DNA of 64,000 nt, from positions 121,124 to 185,123 of the forward strand of contig NZ_AUFT01000016.1 in assembly GCF_000426645.1 (NCBI RefSeq), in the 5' to 3' direction. Positions 1 to 7,414 of the stretch are shown here, in pieces. The translations under genes were made by a program, and so were the position numbers. Under the pieces are notes generated by a model. The model ran no database searches, was not told where the DNA came from, and saw only the letters and a list, made by a program, of their open reading frames with translations. Positions within the stretch are counted from its first letter, which is position 1. Each line of letters opens with the position of its first letter. This stretch comes from Nakamurella lactea DSM 19367. Its GTDB lineage: Bacteria; Actinomycetota; Actinomycetes; Mycobacteriales; Nakamurellaceae.

Positions 1-972
1 CCCTGACCACTTGATCGAGGTGGCCAGGCCGAGCGTCAGCCCGGTGCCGAACCGCCACCAACGGGCGCCGAGCTTGATGCCGTACGGGCTGTCAAGGCCG
101 GGCGCGCCTTCGGCGACCGCCCTGGCCAACCGGTCCCGGACCTGCGCCCGGTCCACCAGCAAGCAGGCAAAAGCGGCCAACACGAACAGTTCCTGGAACA
201 CGTCCAGCAGCGCGACCCTGGCGTTCACGTGGCTGACGCCGTCGCAGATCAACAGGATGCCGGCGATGCCGCCGAGCAGGGTCGAGCCGGTCAGCCGGCG
301 GGCTACCCTGATGATCAGCAGGATGCAGATGGTGCCGGCCACCGCGGAGGCGAACCGCCAGCCGAAACCGTTGTAGCCGAACAGCATCTCGCCGATCGCG
401 ATCAGCTGTTTGCCCAGCGGCGGGTGCACCACCAGCCCGTAGGCGGGGTTCTCCTCGATGCCGCCGAGTCGGGTCATCTCATAGGCGTTCAGTGCGTAGT
501 ACTTCTCGTCGAAGATCGGCGTCCCACCGTCGGTGATGGCGCCGAGGTTCCAGAACCGGACCACCGCGCCGATGGCGGTGATCACCGCCGTGACGATCCA
601 GCCGCGCAGCCGGTCGGTGGGCGGGGCGGGCTGACGGAACCGGCGCCGGCCGACCGGCCGCTCCAGCGGCGGCACCTCACCGACCGCGACCACGTCGGAG
701 CGGTCGGGCCGTTCGTCGACGTCGTCGTACCGGGCGGACGGCCGGTGCAGCAGCAGCGGACCGTCGAGGTCCTCGTTGCCGTCGCCGTCGCCGAGCGGCC
801 GGTCCAGTACGGCCAGCGCGGTCACAGCGACCGGGCTCGGGTCCGCCGCGCCGGGTTCGGCGCCTTCGTGTCGCTTTGTCAGGGACACCACCCGCTCGGT
901 GGGGGTGCCGTCATCCCAGGGGTTGCCGACCGGATCGGCGCTGTGTTCGTCCCCGGGACCAGAACCATGCAT
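1..972 (-). CDS. Protein O-mannosyltransferase (PMT family), 3' end outside window
   Basis: Partial gene; about 324 N-terminal codons are visible and it runs off the left edge. The translation begins MHGSGPGDEH, has a charged cytoplasmic tail of about 120 residues, then hydrophobic segments. The luminal-type loop carries FDEKYYALNAYEM (the acidic pair expected for PMT catalysis) and HPPLGKQLIA, the HP..GK motif of the family. These polytopic enzymes transfer mannose from a polyprenyl phosphate to Ser/Thr of secreted proteins, the process done by Rv1002c in M. tuberculosis. It diverges from rsmI as in mycobacteria. The ATG at 970-972 was chosen because a TACGAT -10 box lies 7 nt upstream and no Shine-Dalgarno is present. 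Confidence 0.9.
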   Translation of the reverse strand, partial: MHGSGPGDEHSADPVGNPWDDGTPTERVVSLTKRHEGAEPGAADPSPVAVTALAVLDRPLGDGDGNEDLDGPLLLHRPSARYDDVDERPDRSDVVAVGEVPPLERPVGRRRFRQPAPPTDRLRGWIVTAVITAIGAVVRFWNLGAITDGGTPIFDEKYYALNAYEMTRLGGIEENPAYGLVVHPPLGKQLIAIGEMLFGYNGFGWRFASAVAGTICILLIIRVARRLTGSTLLGGIAGILLICDGVSHVNARVALLDVFQELFVLAAFACLLVDRAQVRDRLARAVAEGAPGLDSPYGIKLGARWWRFGTGLTLGLATSIKWSG

Positions 973-979
973 GACGACG

Positions 980-989
980 ATCGTAGGGT
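980..989. promoter_or_regulatory. Overlapping divergent -10 elements of PMT and rsmI
   Basis: On the minus strand TACGAT (980-985) lies 7 nt before the PMT ATG. On the plus strand TAGGGT (984-989) lies 6 nt before the rsmI ATG at 996. Only 23 bp separate the two start codons, so neither transcript can have a usual ribosome binding site. Both are best read as leaderless mRNAs whose promoters share two base pairs. Confidence 0.6.
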
Positions 990-995
990 GACCGG

Positions 996-1850
996 ATGAG
1001 TACCAGTGCGCAGTCGGGCCGATTGGTGCTCGCCGGCACCCCGTTGGGGCGGGTCTCGGACGCCTCGGCCGGGCTGATCGAGGCGCTGCGCACCGCCGAC
1101 GTGATCGCCGCCGAGGACACCAGGCGGCTGCACCGGCTGGCCGCCGACCTCGGCGTTCCGCTGTCCGCGTCGATCGTCTCGTACTACGAGTCGGTGGAGC
1201 AGGCCAGGATCCCGCGGCTGCTGGAGCGGATCGCCGACGGTGCGACGGTGGTGCTGGTGACCGACGCCGGGATGCCCAGCGTGTCCGACCCCGGCTACCG
1301 GCTGGTGGCCGCCGCCGCCGAGGCGGGGCTGACGGTCACCGCCGTGCCCGGCCCGAGCGCGGTGCTGACGGCGCTGGCGCTGTCCGGGTTGCCCAGCGAC
1401 CGGTTCACCTTCGAGGGCTTCCCGCCGCGCAAGCCGGGGGAGCGCCGCCGGGCGCTGGCCGCGCTGGCCGACGAGCGGCGGACCATGGTGTTCTTCGAGT
1501 CGGTGCACCGCATCGAGGAGTGCCTGACCGCGATGGTCGAGGCATTCGGCGCCGACCGGCCGGCCGCATTGTGCCGGGAACTGACCAAGACCTATGAGCA
1601 GGTTCGCCGCGGCACCCTGGCCGAACTGGCCGCCGGCGCCGGCGACGTCCGCGGCGAGGTGACCCTGGTGATCGCCGGCAACACCGCGGCGGCCGTCACC
1701 CCCGACGCGGTGGCGCTGGCCGCCGAGGTCGCCGAACTGGTCGCCACCGGCTCGTCCCGCCGGGACGCGGTGGACACGGTGGCCGCGCGGTACTCGTTGC
1801 CCCGCCGGACCGTCTATTCGGCCGCCACGGCCGCTCGGTCCCGGGACTGA
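996..1850 (+). CDS. rsmI: 16S rRNA (cytidine-1402-2'-O)-methyltransferase RsmI
   Basis: 284 aa, the usual length for the family. It uses S-adenosylmethionine to 2'-O-methylate C1402 of 16S rRNA in the decoding centre. Tetrapyrrole-methylase-fold landmarks are visible: LAGTPLGRVSDAS at the N terminus, AAEDTRRLHRL, VTDAGMPSVSDPGYRLV, VPGPSAVLTALALSGLP and FEGFPPRK. A C-terminal helical domain follows. The gene diverges from the mannosyltransferase exactly as Rv1003 does from Rv1002c. It has no Shine-Dalgarno; the -10 box TAGGGT 6 nt before the ATG points to leaderless expression. Confidence 0.95.
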   Translation: MSTSAQSGRLVLAGTPLGRVSDASAGLIEALRTADVIAAEDTRRLHRLAADLGVPLSASIVSYYESVEQARIPRLLERIADGATVVLVTDAGMPSVSDPGYRLVAAAAEAGLTVTAVPGPSAVLTALALSGLPSDRFTFEGFPPRKPGERRRALAALADERRTMVFFESVHRIEECLTAMVEAFGADRPAALCRELTKTYEQVRRGTLAELAAGAGDVRGEVTLVIAGNTAAAVTPDAVALAAEVAELVATGSSRRDAVDTVAARYSLPRRTVYSAATAARSRD

Positions 1851-1873
1851 CGCCAAGGTGCGCAAGGCCACCA

Positions 1874-1907
1874 GTGGTTCGCAAGCCGACTTCGCCCTGC
1901 GAACCAC
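1874..1907 (+). terminator. Hairpin downstream of rsmI
   Basis: GTGGTTCGCA (1874-1883) and TGCGAACCAC (1898-1907) form a perfect 10-bp stem with a 14-nt loop just after the rsmI stop. There is no T-run, so it may be a factor-assisted terminator or an mRNA-stabilising structure. The stem core resembles the GGTTCGCGGG repeat family seen elsewhere in the window. Confidence 0.45.
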
Positions 1908-1952
1908 GAGTTGTCCTGCGAGGCCGGCGGCGCCGGTCGCTACGGTGGAGGG

Positions 1953-2729
1953 GTGAACTTCTGGCAATGGGCCGGCAGCTACTGGTGGCTGGTCTTCCCT
2001 CTCAGCGGCGTGGTCGGTGGCTGGATCGGTGGCGTCGCCAAGTACAACGAGAAGCGCCGCCAGGACAAGATCGAGATGCTCCGGCTGAAGAGTGCGGGAA
2101 AGGCGGCCGCGGTCGAGCAGAAGCAGACCAGGGACAGCCAGATCGACCGGGCGCTGGCCGCCCACGACGAGGTGAACCGGCGCTGGTTCGACTACGAGAT
2201 CGACATCGCCACGCTGATCGATTTCCCGATGATGATCGACATGCGCGAACCGCTCACGGTCGACTTCCACCGGGCCAAGCGGGTCGCCGATTCGTTGCGC
2301 CCGACGTCAAGGGAGGAATTGCACGACCCGGCCGTCTTCACCGAGTACCGGGATGCGGTGCGCGACTACGAGGTCGCCTTCGACATCGCCGAACGGGAGG
2401 CGAAACGCCGCCGCCGCACCGGGTTCAGCGACTCCGAACGTGAGTCGTTGGAACGGGCCCGCAAGCTGGTGTCGATCGCCGCCGACTCGGCCGCCACCCC
2501 CGCCGAACGGCAGGCCGCCTACCGCAAGGCGCGCAGTGAGCTGGACGGCTTGATCGTGCTGCCGGACGCCGCGATGGCCGAGATCGAGCGCCGGATCGCC
2601 GGCGCCATCGAGTCCGGGATCCCGACTGCCGGCAGCCAGGCTCCGTCGGCCGGGAGTGTGGCTCTCGGTCGGAACGGTGCGACAGATCTGAAGAGCCCGA
2701 ATCCTGAATCAGCACCGAAGGAGCCGTAG
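1953..2729 (+). CDS. Membrane-anchored protein of unknown function
   Basis: 258 aa from the GTG at 1953. Residues about 8-28 form one hydrophobic anchor (WWLVFPLSGVVGGWIGGV). A long charged helical region follows (KRRQDKIEMLRLKSAGKAAAVEQKQ and onward), probably coiled coil, with a low-complexity tail. An ATG 42 nt upstream is in frame, but a TACGGT -10 box ends 6 nt before this GTG. The GGAGGGG directly abutting the codon is too close to act as a ribosome binding site, so I infer a leaderless start here. The stop TAG touches the ATG of the next gene, so the two are co-transcribed. I recognise no catalytic motif. Confidence 0.75.
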   Translation: MNFWQWAGSYWWLVFPLSGVVGGWIGGVAKYNEKRRQDKIEMLRLKSAGKAAAVEQKQTRDSQIDRALAAHDEVNRRWFDYEIDIATLIDFPMMIDMREPLTVDFHRAKRVADSLRPTSREELHDPAVFTEYRDAVRDYEVAFDIAEREAKRRRRTGFSDSERESLERARKLVSIAADSAATPAERQAAYRKARSELDGLIVLPDAAMAEIERRIAGAIESGIPTAGSQAPSAGSVALGRNGATDLKSPNPESAPKEP

Positions 2730-3197
2730 ATGTCAGCCCTGAAGGACAAGATCCGTGCCGACCTGACCGCCGCGATGAAGGCCCGAGACACCCTGGTCAC
2801 CGGCACCCTGCGGATGACGCTGGCCGCGCTCACCAACGAAGAGGTGGCCGGCGCGCAGGCCAGGGAGCTGACCGATCCGGACGTGATCCGGGTGCTGGCC
2901 CGCGAGGTGAAGAAGCGCAACGAGTCGGCGCAGGTGTACGCCGGCGCCGGCCGGCAGGAACTCGCGGACAAGGAGCTGGCCGAGGCCGAGGTGATCTCCG
3001 GGTATCTGCCGCAGCAGCTCGCCGATGAAGAACTGGCTGAGCTGGTGCGCGCCGCGGTGGCCGAGGTGGCCGACGGGGGTGACGCTCCCTCGATGAAGCA
3101 GATGGGCCAGGTGATCAAGGCCGTCCAGGCCAAGGCCGCCGGACGGGCGGACGGATCGAGGATCTCCGCCGCGGTCAAGGCGGCGCTGGCCGGCTGA
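2730..3197 (+). CDS. GatB/YqeY-domain protein
   Basis: 155 aa, full length for the YqeY family (SALKDKIRADLTAAMKARD start, KKRNESAQVY, EAEVISGYLPQQL, PSMKQMGQVIKAVQAK). The fold resembles the tail domain of the GatB amidotransferase subunit and is thought to contact tRNA, but the cellular role of free-standing YqeY proteins is not settled. It begins at the base after the stop codon of the upstream membrane protein, so translation is probably coupled. Confidence 0.88.
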   Translation: MSALKDKIRADLTAAMKARDTLVTGTLRMTLAALTNEEVAGAQARELTDPDVIRVLAREVKKRNESAQVYAGAGRQELADKELAEAEVISGYLPQQLADEELAELVRAAVAEVADGGDAPSMKQMGQVIKAVQAKAAGRADGSRISAAVKAALAG

Positions 3198-3206
3198 CGC
3201 CCCTCA

Positions 3207-3257
3207 GGCGTAGCGGGGTTGTCCCGGCCAGTCGCTCGCCCCGGGCTGACGCGTCAG
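3207..3257. repeat. Dispersed repeat copy (GTAGCGGGGTTGTCCCG family) plus palindrome
   Basis: GGCGTAGCGGGGTTGTCCCG starts at 3207; the same core recurs at 24764 and three times at 37751-37819. A second element, the perfect 12-bp palindrome CTGACGCGTCAG, lies at 3246-3257. Both sit between the convergent yqeY-like and encapsulin genes and could act as a bidirectional termination zone. Nothing else is apparent in 3198-3316. Confidence 0.6.
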
Positions 3258-3316
3258 GGTGACGGTTTCTGGCTGCCCGGATCGCGCCATCTCGCCCCGT
3301 CCGCACCGATCGTCGG

Positions 3317-4129
3317 TCAGCCGGCGGGTCCGGCGGTCAGCGGCACGCTGGACTCGGCGGTGAAGGCCAGGAAGGTCATCGATTCCTGTAGGTACAGCTC
3401 GATCCGCTCGGGGTCGTGCGACAGGTAGCCGATCGACAGGTCCTGGCCGAGCTGCAGCTGGTAGTCCCCGCCGCGGGTGGACAGCAGCAACGCCCCGTCG
3501 ATGGCCGGTGCCCAGATCACGTCGCCGTCGTGCAGCATCCGGGTCAGGTGGTCGCGGATCGGGTAGCCGTGATCGGTGGTCTCGGCGACCGCGGTGTACA
3601 GGTTCGCCGACAGCAGCAGGTTGTAGGGCCCGTCGACCCCGGCCAGCCGCAACGCGCTCACCGCCCTGGCGATGGCGTCGGGCAGCTCCCGGACGTCCGA
3701 CGGGAGTGGCAGCGGCGCGTTCGAGCTGCCGGGTGCGATGCCGCCGATGCCGGCCGCCGCCAGGCCGTGGAAGATCGCGTGGTCCTCGGCGAAGGCGATC
3801 CGGGTCGCGGCATCCTTGACCGGTTGCCAGTCGGAATCCTGGGCGCCCCGTTCGACATCGTCAACCGCGTCGCGGGCGACGGTGAACGGCATCCGCAGCT
3901 CGATCAGCGGCTGGACGTCGCGCTGCCGGACGATCACCTCGCCGGGTGGCGTGTCGAGCCGGCGCAGGTGCCCGGTGCCGACAGCCGACAACTCGGTGCC
4001 GGCCGGTCCGACGACGTCCACCACCCGGCGGCCGGCCAGGTTGCGGACGAAGGTACGGCGGGCCTCCTCCTCGATCTGGGCCCAGGCCGGGTCCGAGATC
4101 GGGGCGAGTTCGCGATGCAGGTTGTTCAT
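3317..4129 (-). CDS. Encapsulin shell protein (family 1, linocin M18-like)
   Basis: 270 aa, normal length for the HK97-fold shell protomer. The N terminus MNNLHRELAPISDPAWAQIE, then ARRTFVRNLAGRRVVDVVGP, and AFAEDHAIFHGLAAAGIGGI are typical of the family. Protomers assemble into a hollow icosahedral compartment in the cytoplasm. The start codon overlaps the stop of the DyP peroxidase gene by 4 nt (ATGA), and an AGGAG ribosome binding site lies within the peroxidase coding end. Order and coupling are those of known encapsulin operons, with cargo translated just before shell. Confidence 0.95.
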   Translation of the reverse strand: MNNLHRELAPISDPAWAQIEEEARRTFVRNLAGRRVVDVVGPAGTELSAVGTGHLRRLDTPPGEVIVRQRDVQPLIELRMPFTVARDAVDDVERGAQDSDWQPVKDAATRIAFAEDHAIFHGLAAAGIGGIAPGSSNAPLPLPSDVRELPDAIARAVSALRLAGVDGPYNLLLSANLYTAVAETTDHGYPIRDHLTRMLHDGDVIWAPAIDGALLLSTRGGDYQLQLGQDLSIGYLSHDPERIELYLQESMTFLAFTAESSVPLTAGPAG

Positions 4130-5121
4130 GGTGGTCCGCTCCTGTTCAGGCTGCCGATACCCAGTGATCCGTCTGCCGGGGTGTCCTCGACGCCCGGCTG
4201 GTCGTCCAGGAAGTCGGCGGTGGGCACGAAGAACAACGAGCCCGTCACCGCCGTCGAGAAGTCGAGGATCCGGTCGTAGTTGCCGGGCGGTTCGCCGATG
4301 AACATCCGTTGCAGCATCAGCTCGATGACATCGGGGGTGGCCGCGTAGCCGATGAAGTAGGTGCCGAACTCGGCGGCGCCGACGGCGCCGAAGACCATGT
4401 TGTCCCGGACGATCTGCCGCTCGGTGCCGTCCGGGTCGGTGATGGTGTTCAGCGCGACGTGCGAGTTGGCCGGCTTCAGCTCGTCGGGCAGTTCGATGTC
4501 CTCGAGCTTCGTCCGGCCGATCACCCGCTGCTGCTCCTCGATCGACAGCGCGTTCCAGGTGTTGAGGTCGTGCAGGTACTTCTGCACGATGACGTAGCTG
4601 CCGCCGGCGAAGTCCGGGTCCTCGTCGCCGATGGTCACCGCCGCAGCTGCGTCGGCGCCCTGCGGGTTCTCCGTCCCGTCGACGAAGCCGAGCAGGTCGC
4701 GTTCGTCGAAATAGCTGAAACCGTGTACCTCGTCGACGATCTCGCCGATGCCGGCCAGCCGACGGCCGATCTGGCCGGCCAGTTCGAAGCAGAGATCCAG
4801 GCGTTCTGCGCGCAGGTGGAACAGTAGGTCTCCCGGCGTCGCGACCGCACTGTGTCGGGTGCCGGTCAGCGCCCGGAACGGATGCAGACCGGCCGGTCGC
4901 GGCCGACCGTACAGCCGGTCCCAGAGCCCGGCGCCGATGCCGACGACACAGCTCAGATTGCCATCGGGGATCCGGAAGCCCACCGAGCGGACCAGACCGG
5001 GCAGGTCGGCCAGCAGCTCGCGGGTGGCGCCCTCGGAGCCCGGACGTACGACCGCCACCAGGAAGATCGCCGCCTTCGCCGGTGGCGCCAGGATGTGCTG
5101 CTGTTGGTTCGGGCCCGTCAT
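4126..5121 (-). CDS. DyP-type peroxidase with encapsulin-targeting tail
   Basis: 331 aa haem peroxidase, B-type length. Visible landmarks are GFVDGTENPQG (the GXXDG motif with the distal Asp), ANSHVALN (proximal haem His) and RDNMVFG (distal Arg region). The last residues, DGSLGIGSLNRS, closely match the canonical cargo-loading peptide of encapsulin systems, so the enzyme should be packaged in the shell encoded immediately downstream. The ATG at 5119-5121 is preceded by GGGAGG at about 8 nt. Known members oxidise dyes and phenolics with H2O2; the physiological substrate is not visible here. Confidence 0.95.
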   Translation of the reverse strand: MTGPNQQQHILAPPAKAAIFLVAVVRPGSEGATRELLADLPGLVRSVGFRIPDGNLSCVVGIGAGLWDRLYGRPRPAGLHPFRALTGTRHSAVATPGDLLFHLRAERLDLCFELAGQIGRRLAGIGEIVDEVHGFSYFDERDLLGFVDGTENPQGADAAAAVTIGDEDPDFAGGSYVIVQKYLHDLNTWNALSIEEQQRVIGRTKLEDIELPDELKPANSHVALNTITDPDGTERQIVRDNMVFGAVGAAEFGTYFIGYAATPDVIELMLQRMFIGEPPGNYDRILDFSTAVTGSLFFVPTADFLDDQPGVEDTPADGSLGIGSLNRSGPP

Positions 5122-5158
5122 CGCGATGCCTCCCGTCCGTTCGGCTCCGGGTCCGCTC

Positions 5159-5249
5159 AGCCTAGTGGCGCCGTCGGCGACCGGCCCGATGGCGTCCGGC
5201 GGCCGGGTCCGAAAACGGCCGGGACTGTGTCGGTGCCCGAATCTAGAGT
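5159..5249. promoter_or_regulatory. Divergent promoters: peroxidase operon and ICL/PEPM gene
   Basis: TAGGCT on the minus strand (5159-5164) fits the -10 of the peroxidase-encapsulin transcript, leaving a leader of about 30 nt with a ribosome binding site. TAGAGT on the plus strand (5244-5249) sits 7 nt before the ATG at 5257, a leaderless arrangement. I see no convincing -35 box or regulator palindrome in the 135-bp gap. Confidence 0.45.
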
Positions 5250-5256
5250 CGGACCC

Positions 5257-6081
5257 ATGACCGAATCCCGTATCCCGCCCGCCCTCGCCGATACTGCCCG
5301 CCGCTTCCAGGAGCTGCACGCGAAGGGAAACCTCCTGGTGCTGCCGAATGCCTGGGACGCCGCCTCCGCCCGGATCGCCGTCGATGCCGGGGCGCAGGCG
5401 ATCGCCACCTCCAGCGCCGCCGTGTCCTGGGCACTCGGCGCCCCGGACGGCAACGCGCTCTCCCGGGAGTTGATGGTGGCGAGCCTGTCCCGGATGGTCG
5501 CCGGCGTCGATGTCCCGGTGAGTGCCGATATCGAGGCCGGGTTCGGCCGCACCGATGCCGAGGTCGCCGAGACCGTCCGTGAGGTGCTGGCGGCCGGTGC
5601 TGTCGGGGTCAATCTCGAGGACCAGACCGGCGGTGTGTTCCGGTCGACGGCCGAGCAGGCGGCGTTGATCGCGGTGGTCAGGGCCGCCGCCGACGCCGCC
5701 GGCGTGCCGCTGTTCATCAACGCCCGGACCGACACCTATCTGGTCGGGGCCGGCGATTTCGACGAGACGGTGGAGCGGGCCGGCGGTTACCTGGCCGCCG
5801 GTGCCTCCGGCATCTTCGTCCCCGGCGTCGCCGACCTCGAGCTGATCGGCCGGTTGGTCGAGGCCGTCGACGCCCCGCTGAACATCCTGGTCGGACCGGG
5901 CTCGCCGAGCATTCCGGAGCTGGCGGGCGTCGGTGTCCGCCGGGCCTCCGCCGGCTCGTCGATCGCCGCGGCGATCCACGGCCACACCCGGCGGGCGGCC
6001 GCCGAACTGCTCGGGGCCGGCACCTACACCGAGCTCGCCGACCCGATTCCGTACCCGGAGATGAACGCGTTGATGAGCTGA
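5257..6081 (+). CDS. Isocitrate lyase/PEP mutase superfamily enzyme
   Basis: 274 aa TIM-barrel protein. LVLPNAWDAASARIAVDAGAQAIATSSAA is the usual N-terminal signature, followed by VPVSADIEAGFG (Mg-binding acidic residues), VGVNLEDQTG and FINARTDTYL. Family members cleave or form C-C or C-P bonds next to oxaloacetate- or PEP-like carboxylates (methylisocitrate lyase, PEP mutase, oxaloacetate hydrolase). This short form, common in actinobacteria, has no assigned substrate. The ATG at 5257 was chosen because a TAGAGT -10 box ends 7 nt before it. The gene stands alone and diverges from the peroxidase. Confidence 0.85.
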   Translation: MTESRIPPALADTARRFQELHAKGNLLVLPNAWDAASARIAVDAGAQAIATSSAAVSWALGAPDGNALSRELMVASLSRMVAGVDVPVSADIEAGFGRTDAEVAETVREVLAAGAVGVNLEDQTGGVFRSTAEQAALIAVVRAAADAAGVPLFINARTDTYLVGAGDFDETVERAGGYLAAGASGIFVPGVADLELIGRLVEAVDAPLNILVGPGSPSIPELAGVGVRRASAGSSIAAAIHGHTRRAAAELLGAGTYTELADPIPYPEMNALMS

Positions 6082-6120
6082 CCATGCAACCGGCCCGGCT
6101 CCGGGCGCGTCAGCCCAGGC

Positions 6121-7275
6121 ATGAGAGGTAAACCCGCTGTTCTCGTCCTGACCGCCGTCCTGACCGCTGCCCTGCTGACGGCGTGCGCCGCGTCAGCCGT
6201 CCCGGGATCCGCGGGGACGCCGGGCTCGACGGCCGGCAGCACCACCGCGAACGGCGGTGTGGACGTCCGGTTCGACAGCTCGCCGGATGCCGTGGTGCTG
6301 TCGGTGGTACACACCAGGGCGACCATCGCCGGCGTGCAGAGTTCCTCGACCACCACCGTGTACGGGGACGGCCGGGTCGTCCGCCCGGCCGACGACGGAA
6401 TTCGCGACGAACAACTGCGGATCGCGCCGGACTCGTTGCAGGAGCTGCTGAATCAGGTCGCGAAGCTGCGGGGCGCGGCCGATCCCGGCACCCCGGTGAC
6501 CGACGTCGGCTATACGGACGTCACGTTCACCGTCGATGGCCAATCGACCGAGATCCACTCCGGTGACGTGCCCTCCGGGTCGATGAGCGGACCCGACGAC
6601 TCGCCGGCGGGCCGGGCGCGGGCGGCCGTCACCGCCGTCGTCGAGCGACTCGACACCCTGCAGGGGCTGACGGTCGTCGAACAGCCGGCGCTGCTGCCGC
6701 CCCGGAGGTTCACCATCAGGATCGATCCGCAGGTCGCCGGCGACGACCTGGACGGCGCGCTGGACTGGCCGTTCGACCGGCCGCCGGCGACGGTGTTCGC
6801 CGACGGTCGCTGCCTGGTGCTGTCCGGCGGCGAGGCGGTGACCATGGTCGAGGTGTTGGTGACCAACGGCGCCGAAGGTCGGGACGGCACCACCTCCGTG
6901 CTGCTGCGGACCGGCGATCCGGTGCTGCCGGCCCTGCAGATCCGCAAGGCGGTCGGCTGTCCGGTCGGCGACCCGCCGATCGAGGCCCGGCCGATCCCGC
7001 AGCCCTGGCCGGCGACGGACCGGCGCTGGTCGACCGGCTACGAAGCGATGGCGATCGAGCAGGTGCTGTTCGCGGCGGCGAACCGCAGCGACCCGAAACT
7101 GCTCGGCCACGACCTGTCCGACCTGCAGTGGTGGAAGAGCACCGGCACCGCCGACGGCCGGCAGATCTACGACGTCGAGGGCGTGCCGCGCGATCGGGCG
7201 GCCGTCGGGGTCACCGTCGCGCTGCGGATCGACGCCGGGACCGGGAAGATCCTGGCCGCCAAGGGCGGCCGCTGA
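6121..7275 (+). CDS. Putative secreted lipoprotein, function unknown
   Basis: 384 aa. A short basic start (MRGKP), a hydrophobic stretch and the lipobox LLTAC place the lipidated Cys at about residue 22. The mature part is Thr/Ser/Gly-rich at first, then shows beta-rich stretches such as TTTVYGDGRVVRP, DVGYTDVTFTVDGQ and TKILAAKGG-like C-terminal strands, with one late cysteine pair (GRCLVL, KAVGCPVG). The overall look is of a lipoprotein on the outer face of the membrane. No enzyme signature is seen. It lies between two unrelated metabolic genes in the same direction. Confidence 0.75.
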   Translation: MRGKPAVLVLTAVLTAALLTACAASAVPGSAGTPGSTAGSTTANGGVDVRFDSSPDAVVLSVVHTRATIAGVQSSSTTTVYGDGRVVRPADDGIRDEQLRIAPDSLQELLNQVAKLRGAADPGTPVTDVGYTDVTFTVDGQSTEIHSGDVPSGSMSGPDDSPAGRARAAVTAVVERLDTLQGLTVVEQPALLPPRRFTIRIDPQVAGDDLDGALDWPFDRPPATVFADGRCLVLSGGEAVTMVEVLVTNGAEGRDGTTSVLLRTGDPVLPALQIRKAVGCPVGDPPIEARPIPQPWPATDRRWSTGYEAMAIEQVLFAAANRSDPKLLGHDLSDLQWWKSTGTADGRQIYDVEGVPRDRAAVGVTVALRIDAGTGKILAAKGGR

Positions 7276-7414
7276 GCCGGTGTCGGGTCCGGGTGGTCGC
7301 GGCCGGCGGCGACCGCCCGAACGCCGGTGCACATCGCCGACCCGCGATACTGGTCGGGACAGCACCCGCAGACCCGGGGACGGGTTCGTGCCCCGGACGA
7401 GAAGGGAACCCGGC

